63,735 bases of DNA from a virus, in the IMG/VR virus record IMGVR_UViG_3300042319_001709, positions 1 to 63,735 of that record; one strand, 5' to 3'. The stretch's first letter is position 1. Each line of letters starts with the position of its first letter. A program made the translations under genes and the position numbers. The notes under the pieces were generated by a model. That model had not been told where the DNA came from. It searched no databases and saw only the letters and a list, made by a program, of their open reading frames with translations. Positions 32,390 to 39,636 of this stretch are shown here, piece after piece.

Positions 32390-32619
32390 ACTGTTCCCTT
32401 TATTCTTTCAATTAAGAAATCTTGTTTGTTGTACCATCGATACTCAAATATTGGCTCACCTGGTCCTAATATCATTGATGTTTGTTTGTAAGCTGTCACA
32501 AACCACAATATTTTGCCGGTGAAATAACATTCTCTTGGCATTATTGTAAATTTAAGCTCGGTGCCAATACACCTGCGCTTAAACCAGTAGTCTTTCTGAG
32601 AACCTGGATCAAATGCCAT
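32386..32619 (-). CDS. 77-residue protein, unknown
   Basis: The longer frame starts at TTG; the ATG at 32617-32619 overlaps the previous stop (TAATG). Basic beta-rich protein with DYWFKRRCIGTELKF and a C-terminal YRWYNKQDF. Precedes metK by 3 nt. Confidence 0.6.
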   Translation of the reverse strand: MAFDPGSQKDYWFKRRCIGTELKFTIMPRECYFTGKILWFVTAYKQTSMILGPGEPIFEYRWYNKQDFLIERIKGTV

Positions 32620-32810
32620 TACCAACTAGACACATCGGTGATGTCAAGTTTGACTGTACTCTTGGGATCAAACTCGATAGTCGTCACTGCACCGATGCCA
32701 GCACCTTTACTTGCATCTTCAGTAAGGATTATGCGATCCATACTGTCGTACATTTCAAACACTTCTCTTATTTTTTCATACTGGGCACGAGTAATTACAA
32801 CTCTAATCAT
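32619..32810 (-). CDS. 63-residue protein, unknown
   Basis: N-terminal helix (TRAQYEKIREVFEMYDS) then a beta-rich Thr/Asp end. Overlaps its neighbours. No family recognised. Confidence 0.6.
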   Translation of the reverse strand: MIRVVITRAQYEKIREVFEMYDSMDRIILTEDASKGAGIGAVTTIEFDPKSTVKLDITDVSSW

Positions 32811-33001
32811 TCTCCAACTCCGAAACGCTTCAAAATCTTGTCTCCAATCAAGTGACCGTATTCAAGTTCCTCTGTATCAGGAGTATGATACCACGCAACC
32901 TTGGCACATTCACGCACAATTAACTCGGCGAACTTTTCGTGATCAAAGTTGCTGTAAGGATTGTAGCACTCTAAGGCTAGTTCTTTAATTCGCTGGTTCA
33001 T
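32807..33001 (-). CDS. 64-residue acidic protein, unknown
   Basis: Starts at the ATG (32999-33001) that overlaps the QueE stop. Helical with a conserved-looking LAL.C...SNFDH.KFAELIVREC pattern, also found near the ends of some phage RNA-binding proteins, but unassigned. Confidence 0.6.
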   Translation of the reverse strand: MNQRIKELALECYNPYSNFDHEKFAELIVRECAKVAWYHTPDTEELEYGHLIGDKILKRFGVGE

Positions 33002-33885
33002 CAAGTGCCCCAGGCATTGCGCCAAATGTCCACCTGCAGTCTTGGGCTGTATCGGTATCCACGATCCATGGCCAGCTTGGCAACTTGTTGTGTGTTTAAG
33101 TTGTATACCTGCGGCACGCCACCTGCTGGCATCAAATAGATTGGTCCACCAAAGCCAGCCTTGCGATACAGTTCAACAGCGGCATCAGCGTCGGCAACGT
33201 CTTGTTCAGTGGCCACAACAAACTTCAAATACGTGTGGCCAATGTCTTGATAACTTACCACATGCTCGGGCTTGATGGCAGTGTCCCAAGGCTCGCCACT
33301 GCATGGCAATTTAGGACTCACACTAAATGTCAGCTTGTCGTAATCTCGCCCATGTCGTGTAAACTCTTCAAACAAGTATTCGCGCACTTCGGGATACAAT
33401 GCTTGAGTTCCATTGGTTTCAAAAGTAAGGTCTCTCAAGCCCTGTGCTCGACATGCCTCAAGTAGCTCAGGATACAACTTTTGATATCCCAACAATGGTT
33501 CGCCACCAGTGATCACCAAGTGTGCTTCATTGTTGCGTCCAGCAGTGTCCCAGCGATTGCCGGGAATCATGGCATGTATTTTATCAGCAATGACCCCAAC
33601 TTCATCTTGTTCGTTGAAACGTTTGAATTCAGGGTAGATACTAGCATACGTATCGCAACCAGAACTCACCAAAGGCAAATCTTTGAACTCTCGATACTGA
33701 TCAATGTCTTTGATGATCTGGATCACTTCTGGGTTGTGCCCGTCAATGACTTCATCTCGATCACGCCCAAACTTGCGACAACGGAAGTTGCACCCGTATG
33801 TACGAAAGAAAACACTAGGCACACCGGCCCAGCGTCCTTCACCTTGTACACTATAAAATATCTCTGTGTAAGTAATTTTTTCCAT
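33001..33885 (-). CDS. queE: 7-carboxy-7-deazaguanine synthase QueE
   Basis: 294 residues. N-terminal [28 protein letters not shown] is the QueE start. Fe-S cysteines are C32, C36 and C77; the third sits after a 40-residue insertion instead of two residues later, in SSGCDTY, equivalent to the WCDT motif of bacterial QueE. The GGEPLL block binds S-adenosylmethionine. It converts 6-carboxytetrahydropterin into 7-carboxy-7-deazaguanine. FolE and QueD for the preceding steps are at 42033 and 39040, and a DpdA-type transferase at 58906. Confidence 0.87.
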   Translation of the reverse strand: MEKITYTEIFYSVQGEGRWAGVPSVFFRTYGCNFRCRKFGRDRDEVIDGHNPEVIQIIKDIDQYREFKDLPLVSSGCDTYASIYPEFKRFNEQDEVGVIADKIHAMIPGNRWDTAGRNNEAHLVITGGEPLLGYQKLYPELLEACRAQGLRDLTFETNGTQALYPEVREYLFEEFTRHGRDYDKLTFSVSPKLPCSGEPWDTAIKPEHVVSYQDIGHTYLKFVVATEQDVADADAAVELYRKAGFGGPIYLMPAGGVPQVYNLNTQQVAKLAMDRGYRYSPRLQVDIWRNAWGT

Positions 33886-33890
33886 GTTTT

Positions 33891-33919
33891 ATTGTAACAG
33901 TTTATATCTAGATATGCAA
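33891..33919 (-). promoter_or_regulatory. sigma70 promoter for queE
   Basis: TTGCAT (33914-33919) and TACAAT (33891-33896), 17-nt spacer, just upstream of the ATG of queE. Confidence 0.65.
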
Positions 33920-33942
33920 GTGTTTCTTGCTCAATTTTGAAT

Positions 33943-34428
33943 TTAGGTGGTTGGAAATGGCCAAGTACTACCTGGGTCGTGGCGAGATTTTAGTTTTATG
34001 TTTTCTTCAATAACCGTGCCATCTTCCTCACACAGGTCAATTTGATACGGTGCAATAATATGAACAGCAGTATCTTCTTCAGACCAACTGTGATCGCCAT
34101 CAAACAGCCATGCAGCACCACCTTGGTAATATGATTTTTTGATTTGTTGTTGTTCTACTGCTGTGATGTCATCACTGAATTCCCATTCAATGCTAACACT
34201 GTCATCGAACTCACAGCCCCACCCTGCATCTGCTCTAGCATAGGCAACAGGATCACCTTTCCAGGGAAGATTGCAGTCAAGATCTTCTTCGATGAAACCT
34301 TGACCCCAGCGATAAGTTTCGTCGATATTGAACCAACCAACACTGCCGTCTGGATTATTACGATACATTTCTACATGATAGACGATGCTTTTCTTTTCCA
34401 GAGGTTTGATAAGATAAACTTTACTCAT
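33943..34428 (-). CDS. 161-residue acidic protein, paralogue of 34421-34840
   Basis: Both this protein and its neighbour show a YRWG..F.E.D segment, WEFSDD/WTFPED followed by a QQ/EQ helix, and a final P...L.EEDG.V strand. They are therefore a tandem duplication. The protein is very acidic, soluble and lacks catalytic motifs. The internal ATG at 34426-34428 matches the neighbour's stop. Confidence 0.65.
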   Translation of the reverse strand: MSKVYLIKPLEKKSIVYHVEMYRNNPDGSVGWFNIDETYRWGQGFIEEDLDCNLPWKGDPVAYARADAGWGCEFDDSVSIEWEFSDDITAVEQQQIKKSYYQGGAAWLFDGDHSWSEEDTAVHIIAPYQIDLCEEDGTVIEENIKLKSRHDPGSTWPFPTT

Positions 34429-34840
34429 TATTGCCACCTTGTGCTACTACAATACCATCTTCATCTGACAATTCTAATGGGCCTTGTAGAATATATTCTG
34501 TGTCGTCATTGCGCCAACCCAGTTCTTCCATGCCTTCAAAGTACTCTTCTTCCCAAGCTGCTTCAATCTCTGCCTGTTCTTCCTCGGACATATCTTCGGG
34601 GAAGGTCCAGTCAGCCCAACAGCCGTCATCAAGACTGGTCAGTTCCCAATCGTAGTCGCTTTCGCTTAGATTATAGCCGTTGGCATTGTCTAGATCAATC
34701 TCTGGTTGTTCGTCACTTTCGCAATAGAACTCACCCCAGCGATAGCCTTCCTCGCGAATAACAACTTTGCCGTCTTTGTACCAGAACTGTTGTTCAACGG
34801 CAGACTTTTTATGTAATGTTTTTAATGTCCATATTGTCAT
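34421..34840 (-). CDS. 139-residue acidic protein, paralogue of 33943-34428
   Basis: Very acidic (a run of EEEQAEIEAAWEEEYFEGMEE). Same order of motifs as its downstream neighbour: GYRWGEFYCESDEQPE, WADWTFPEDMS, ILQGPLELSDEDG. Acidic DNA-mimic proteins in phages can block host nucleases or repressors, which is one possible role; not shown here. Confidence 0.65.
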   Translation of the reverse strand: MTIWTLKTLHKKSAVEQQFWYKDGKVVIREEGYRWGEFYCESDEQPEIDLDNANGYNLSESDYDWELTSLDDGCWADWTFPEDMSEEEQAEIEAAWEEEYFEGMEELGWRNDDTEYILQGPLELSDEDGIVVAQGGNNE

Positions 34841-35043
34841 GATTTGGCTCCTTTACTTAGCGATGTGAGCGCCCAGGCAATGTAGCCACCATTGGTTTCG
34901 CTCCAGGGGCAATGTTGTTCCCATAGTGTTTTTGCTTCTGCAACATCAGTATGAGACTTCATCAACTGATCCAGTTGCGGTCTTGTTGCATAACCATCTA
35001 AACTCCAGTCATGCGACTCTAACACTGTTACTAGATCAGTCAC
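34837..35043 (-). CDS. 68-residue protein, unknown
   Basis: Short protein with a GYATRPQLDQLMKSH helix and an EQHCPWSETNGGYIAWA segment. Overlaps the start of 34421-34840 by 4 nt. No family recognised. Confidence 0.6.
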   Translation of the reverse strand: MTDLVTVLESHDWSLDGYATRPQLDQLMKSHTDVAEAKTLWEQHCPWSETNGGYIAWALTSLSKGAKS

Positions 35044-35045
35044 AA

Positions 35046-35732
35046 TTACTTCCTATCACCAAAAATTTGTAACAAGTTGATAAACAAGTTGATAAAGTCC
35101 ATGTACAGAGTTAGTGCACCACGCACTTCTGCGCTATCACTAGTTTCCATACTGAGCTCCTCACGGATCTTTTGTGTGTCGTAGGCAGTTAATCCAAGGA
35201 AGATAATAATAGCCAATGCTGAAATCACCATCTGCATCACGGTGCTGCCAATAAAGATATTGACAATACTGGCAATAACAATAGCAACCAAGCCCACAAA
35301 CATAAACTTGCCCATGCTATCCAGGCTCTGCTTGGTAAAGTAGCCATAACCACTCATGACACCAAACAGGATGGCCGCACCCATGAAAGCACTAACAATT
35401 GACCCCATGGTGAACACAGCAAAGATAGTGGCAAAACTCAAACCCATCAGGGCCGCAAAACTATGTAAAAATATCTGAAGTCCTGTTTTGCTAAACTTGT
35501 CACTGGCCACACTAAAAGCTAAAATCAGTATGAGGGGTGCAAAAATTACAACCCATTTCAATACCCCAGTAAAAAAGAATGCCAGCAGCTCGGGACTAGT
35601 ACCCACAAAGTAACTCACCAGCATTGATACAATCACTGCTAGACTCATGTGTCCGTACACACGACTCATTGCTGAGTTAATTTCGCTGGCAGAACGATAT
35701 GCAATTCCGCTTGTGTAAGTTGTTTCAACCAT
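35046..35732 (-). CDS. BAX inhibitor-1 (BI-1/YccA) family membrane protein
   Basis: 228 residues from the internal ATG, the codon after a good ribosome binding site AAGGAG. Seven hydrophobic segments, with the family's LTAYDTQKIR near residue 178 and a final FINLFINLLQIFG helix. Bacterial YccA/YbhL are inner-membrane proteins; YccA inhibits the FtsH protease that degrades membrane proteins and phage regulators. A phage copy could protect its own products from FtsH. That is inference. Confidence 0.88.
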   Translation of the reverse strand: MVETTYTSGIAYRSASEINSAMSRVYGHMSLAVIVSMLVSYFVGTSPELLAFFFTGVLKWVVIFAPLILILAFSVASDKFSKTGLQIFLHSFAALMGLSFATIFAVFTMGSIVSAFMGAAILFGVMSGYGYFTKQSLDSMGKFMFVGLVAIVIASIVNIFIGSTVMQMVISALAIIIFLGLTAYDTQKIREELSMETSDSAEVRGALTLYMDFINLFINLLQIFGDRK

Positions 35733-35742
35733 GATTTTCTCC

Positions 35743-35955
35743 TTAATTATCCAATTCCATTTCGCCAGCTTCCTTGACCAGAGCCAGCACCTCGTCCAAG
35801 GTGTTGCACAAGATCTTGGCAGTGACGTAGTCACCTTTCTTGTTGCGCCCACCGGCTTCTACCATGAAGCCATTGTCATACCGATTAATGGTATACGACT
35901 CGTTGATTTTTGTCAGCTTGTCGCCAAACGATTTTACTGATTTTGCTGTTGCCAT
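35743..35955 (-). CDS. 70-residue protein, unknown
   Basis: Single beta-rich domain with TINRYDNGFMVEAGGRNKKG and a final VKEAGEMELDN helix. AAAGGTAAC near the start. No family recognised. Confidence 0.65.
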   Translation of the reverse strand: MATAKSVKSFGDKLTKINESYTINRYDNGFMVEAGGRNKKGDYVTAKILCNTLDEVLALVKEAGEMELDN

Positions 35956-35973
35956 AATGTTACCTTTCAGTTG

Positions 35974-36669
35974 TTAAATGTTAAGAGCCTGTTTATAATC
36001 TTCATACCAAAAGTCTGACGCCGCCTCATGGGCAGACTCTAGTGGGTGCATACCCGGCGCTGGGGTAACTGCATGATTATTTAAGTGACACCATTCAAGA
36101 AAAGTATTTCCTTCCCAAGTTTGAATTTCACGTGATACTAATTTTTGCAAGGTTTGAACATAATCTGGTGCATGGTATTCAGTTTCAAACAGCATGTTAT
36201 CCATGTGTGTTTGTATGTTCACCACGCCCATGTCATGCATGTAGCTTTGCACAGCATAAATGGCTTGCAAACTACGATACCTATTCCATAAAATACTATG
36301 CCCAGCAAACTGCTGATACACCCAAATCAATTCACTAGCCTGATCAATCGGCAGTTGATTTTTTAGCTTGTCCGGTACACATGTTGGTCCCAGTGTAATC
36401 CAAGATTCGCTACTGGTTAGATAAAAATCCCAACGGCCACCCCAGGTCCAATTGATAACTGCTAGAGTATCCTGAACTGGGTTGTTTGAAAAATATGAGT
36501 ACACTTGTCTAGCAATGTGTTCATTACCACAACCGGGAACAGACATGGTTTGATAATCAACACCTAGTTTTTTGGCTGCTAGGCCTGCCCAACTCTTGGA
36601 ACCATCGTGATTGTTGCCAAGCTCGCTGCCAAAAACAAAACTATCACCAAATGATACAATTTTTTTCAT
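35974..36669 (-). CDS. SGNH-like protein
   Basis: 231 residues. GDSF (8-11) preceded by SF, the Gly block VPGCGNEH near 43, a late HPLESAHEA near 210. The same architecture as the other four SGNH-like proteins here; the aromatic segment NWTWGGRWDF is shared in style with 27855 and 57512 (QWS/QWAG). Substrate unknown. Confidence 0.68.
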   Translation of the reverse strand: MKKIVSFGDSFVFGSELGNNHDGSKSWAGLAAKKLGVDYQTMSVPGCGNEHIARQVYSYFSNNPVQDTLAVINWTWGGRWDFYLTSSESWITLGPTCVPDKLKNQLPIDQASELIWVYQQFAGHSILWNRYRSLQAIYAVQSYMHDMGVVNIQTHMDNMLFETEYHAPDYVQTLQKLVSREIQTWEGNTFLEWCHLNNHAVTPAPGMHPLESAHEAASDFWYEDYKQALNI

Positions 36670-36687
36670 AACTTATCAATTTTTATC

Positions 36688-37062
36688 TTATGCACGACTC
36701 TTGACAAACTGAGATAATTCAGGTGCTGTCCAGCCCAGTGGCTTTAGTACTTTGCCATCTTCACGCTTGCGAACCTTGCCTGTTTCGTGATCAATCTTGG
36801 CAAAGTTAGTTCGCATAACTTCCTTCCAGCCGCCTTCGGCATCCATACCTGCTGAGTGAATAGCGCCGATTGTTACAACAAGAATGTCTAGCAATGCATC
36901 TAAGATTTCTTCATCATCGTTGTCTGCTAGTGCTTGTTTGAGTTCTTTGTGCTCTTCTTCGATCAACGCACAATACATGTCGAACTGTGTGCCATTGAAC
37001 TTGTCAACCGTTTGGTCGCAAGCCCGCATAAACTTTTCTTGGTCTCTAAATGGATTTGTCAT
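36688..37062 (-). CDS. MazG-like nucleotide pyrophosphohydrolase
   Basis: 124 residues. The central helices contain EEEHKELKQALADND and EILDALLDILVVTIGA, the acidic E/ExxD arrangement that binds Mg2+ in MazG-type enzymes. These hydrolyse NTPs or the (p)ppGpp-linked pool and are common in T4-like phages, where they may adjust nucleotide levels or the starvation response. The C terminus KVLKPLGWTAPEL is typical of the phage-type family. Confidence 0.72.
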   Translation of the reverse strand: MTNPFRDQEKFMRACDQTVDKFNGTQFDMYCALIEEEHKELKQALADNDDEEILDALLDILVVTIGAIHSAGMDAEGGWKEVMRTNFAKIDHETGKVRKREDGKVLKPLGWTAPELSQFVKSRA

Positions 37063-37076
37063 ATTTTGTCCTTGCA

Positions 37077-37880
37077 TTAAAATCTCATCATGTGCTTGTT
37101 GACATCAGATTTTATCATGATAGCCCAGGGGTCACGCTTGCCGGATTTAACTTCTTCCCACACGCTCATATCATATCCTTGACTCTTCAAGTATGTTGAT
37201 ATTTTTTCTGCATCTTCATATCTAGCCCGGCGTTGTGTGATGTAATTAAAATCCAATGGATTGTTTGGATTGCCTTCGTGAATCTTGCGCTCTTGAAACG
37301 TGGCATCTAAATTTTTCCCAGTCAAGTCAAATCTGTTGTGAGAAACATTAACAGGGATTCGAACCATGATATCCAACATCCAGGCAATCTGACTAATGTA
37401 TGCATCATTCAGTTGATGCTGGCTCAAGTATCCCAATTGATCATACCACTCCCTTGGCACAATTGGAAAAATACTGTATGGATGCTTGTTGTGTGTTTCA
37501 AATGCTTGAATGCAAAACTTATTGCCATGGGATAAAATCACAGTGTCCCATCCCGAGTCCTCCATTACTGCATCATCATTCCAAAACACCCACCAAGGTG
37601 CCTTGGCATGTGCGGCTAGTTTGTTCACATACTGATGCAGATTTTCGTAGCCCATGCGCTGGAACTCCAGCACTGAAAAAGTTGCACCCGCTGCCTCCAA
37701 CGATGGAACAATATCTGAAATAAAATAAGATGACGACTTGATGTCGTCGTTGTCAAAGCCCAATAAAAATTCAATTGTATCTGGGCGATCAGCTTTGGCA
37801 ATCAAACTTTCGATACTGCTTTTTAGCATATCAGTTCTAGCCCTACTGGGTAGCAATATTGAAATATTGGGAGTGGTCAT
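37077..37880 (-). CDS. GT-A-type glycosyltransferase
   Basis: 267 residues from the internal ATG. N-terminal ISILLPSRARTDML strand, FLLGFDNDD near 45 and FWNDDAVMED near 98 fit a GT2-like nucleotide-sugar binding fold with a DXD-type metal site. A second domain follows. Overlaps DadA by 4 nt. Possible virion or receptor glycosylation; substrate not determined. Confidence 0.65.
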   Translation of the reverse strand: MTTPNISILLPSRARTDMLKSSIESLIAKADRPDTIEFLLGFDNDDIKSSSYFISDIVPSLEAAGATFSVLEFQRMGYENLHQYVNKLAAHAKAPWWVFWNDDAVMEDSGWDTVILSHGNKFCIQAFETHNKHPYSIFPIVPREWYDQLGYLSQHQLNDAYISQIAWMLDIMVRIPVNVSHNRFDLTGKNLDATFQERKIHEGNPNNPLDFNYITQRRARYEDAEKISTYLKSQGYDMSVWEEVKSGKRDPWAIMIKSDVNKHMMRF

Positions 37881-39043
37881 ATTTTTTCTGCGATTAATTT
37901 TGCTGTGTACGGAGCCAATGTCCAACCAAGGTGCCCGTGTCCTGTATTATAGTACACTTTTTTATTCTTGTCACTTTGTTTGGTAATAGGCATCATGTTG
38001 GGAGTCATTGGTCTTAGACATGCCCAACTACTATAGTCACTGGTGTCCATATCGGGGAAGTTTGTTCTTACCCAATCAAGCAACGGCTTTACTCTATCGT
38101 ATCTGATATCATAGTTTTCGCCTGTGAGTTCAGCAGTGCCCGCAACTCGAAACCGATTACCCAAACTACTTGTAACAATCTTGGCCTGGTCATCTAGTAA
38201 ACTAACAACAGGCAAGTGTTTCCGATCTACGTTGTTGATAGTGATGCTATAACCTTTAACTGGATAAACATCAATAGTGTCGCCCACGGTCTTTGCCAAT
38301 GCTGGACTGCCCACCCCATTAGAAATAATCACAGCGTCATAGAATGAAACATCCTCAATGTGTTTGATTTCCCAATTGTAATTGAATGTAACACCATACT
38401 TGGTTTTTAGGATTTTTTCAAGTTCAATACAGAATTTATGAATGTCACCAGTCCAGTCACTTGATGTCCATGCACCACCAACAATGCCCTTGACATGTTC
38501 TAATTTGCTTTCTAGTTCCTTGACTTGCTGTGAGTTAACTATGTCCCACTCACAACCGTTCCTACGATAGATACCTTGTGCTTGTTTTGCAGCCTTGAAG
38601 TATGTTTCATCTTTGTAGAAGTGAAGAATACCCGATGGAGATTGATCAAATGATAAGTGTTCGGTATACATAATTTCTTTGTATAACTTACTAGCTTCTA
38701 GTCCCATCTTGATTGTTTCACCAGTGTTCTTCTTGTACTGTGTTGTTGCAGTAGCATACAAGAACTTGGCAATCCATCTCCACTGCTTAAAGTCCAATCG
38801 AGGTCGAATCAGTAGCGGAGCATCCTTCTTGAACATCCACCGGATGCCCTTCTTGACATTGCCCCATGTGGTCCAGACTTCACTGTTGCTAACACTGACT
38901 TGCCCGCCATTGGCAAAACTAGTTCGCATTGCAGGACAAGGTTCTTGTTCGTAAACCGTTACCTTGTGTCCTGCTTTTGCCAAGTAGTATGCTGTTGTGA
39001 TACCGGTAATACCGGCACCAATAACTGCTACATTTTTACTCAT
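37877..39043 (-). CDS. FAD-dependent D-amino-acid dehydrogenase-like protein
   Basis: 388 residues. N-terminal GAGITGITTAYYLAKAGHKVTVYE binds FAD; the NGGQVSVSNSEVW and C-terminal PNMMPI....HGHLGWTLA segments match DadA, which oxidises D-amino acids to keto acids and passes electrons to quinone. The length is close to DadA (about 430) but slightly shorter. It is followed by an unrelated glycosyltransferase gene. D-amino acids released from peptidoglycan could be its substrates. Confidence 0.85.
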   Translation of the reverse strand: MSKNVAVIGAGITGITTAYYLAKAGHKVTVYEQEPCPAMRTSFANGGQVSVSNSEVWTTWGNVKKGIRWMFKKDAPLLIRPRLDFKQWRWIAKFLYATATTQYKKNTGETIKMGLEASKLYKEIMYTEHLSFDQSPSGILHFYKDETYFKAAKQAQGIYRRNGCEWDIVNSQQVKELESKLEHVKGIVGGAWTSSDWTGDIHKFCIELEKILKTKYGVTFNYNWEIKHIEDVSFYDAVIISNGVGSPALAKTVGDTIDVYPVKGYSITINNVDRKHLPVVSLLDDQAKIVTSSLGNRFRVAGTAELTGENYDIRYDRVKPLLDWVRTNFPDMDTSDYSSWACLRPMTPNMMPITKQSDKNKKVYYNTGHGHLGWTLAPYTAKLIAEKI

Positions 39044-39546
39044 TCAAATAGGTTCTCATTCCATTCGCGATGACCTTCACGGAAAGCCATATTGCTTTGT
39101 GTCTCACGCACTTCCACACGATAGCACCAAAGGCGCTCTGCTTCGCCTGGCCCCCACATTTCGGGAATGTAAACACCATTCACATACTTGTACAGCATGT
39201 CACTGAGTCCTTCGCAACCTAGCTTAGGCAACACTACAATTTTTGCCATGTTCCGCTCTTGCAACATTTTAAATGTTTCCATTTCGGGATCATCTGCGGC
39301 AACAATAAGTGTATGATCAAACTGGTCTTCTAGTGTTTTCTTTAGTTCTTTAAGTCCACCATAATCGGCTGCCCAATTGCGAACGTCTAGATTGTTGGTG
39401 CCAAAGTAAAATTTCATACTAAATGAATAGCCATGAATCAAGTTGCAATGGCTATCGGCTCTCCACTGTCTGTACGCACACGGAAATGCGTCGTGGTACT
39501 CTTTGGTGCTGGTGTACTTGTATACTACGGGATTTAATGTTGACAT
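39040..39546 (-). CDS. queD: 6-carboxytetrahydropterin synthase QueD
   Basis: 168 residues of the 6-pyruvoyl-tetrahydropterin synthase fold: CNLIHGYSF near residue 34-42 carries the catalytic Cys and a zinc His. The usual second His of HGH is Tyr here. QFDHTLIV near 93 is the conserved second motif, and the late EVRETQ supplies the substrate-binding Glu. It makes 6-carboxytetrahydropterin from the FolE product and supplies QueE. A strong promoter lies directly upstream. Confidence 0.87.
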   Translation of the reverse strand: MSTLNPVVYKYTSTKEYHDAFPCAYRQWRADSHCNLIHGYSFSMKFYFGTNNLDVRNWAADYGGLKELKKTLEDQFDHTLIVAADDPEMETFKMLQERNMAKIVVLPKLGCEGLSDMLYKYVNGVYIPEMWGPGEAERLWCYRVEVRETQSNMAFREGHREWNENLFE

Positions 39547-39563
39547 GCTTTTTCTCCTATGTT

Positions 39564-39593
39564 AATTATAGCATAGGCTTGCAGAGTTTGTAA
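39564..39593 (-). promoter_or_regulatory. sigma70 promoter for queD
   Basis: TTTACA (39588-39593), TATAAT (39564-39569), 18-nt spacer and an extended -10 (TGC). Followed by AGGAGAAA ribosome binding site and the queD ATG. Confidence 0.82.
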
Positions 39594-39636
39594 AGCGGGA
39601 TGAATGCCAGAAAGACCGCTGTAGGATCATTATTTA

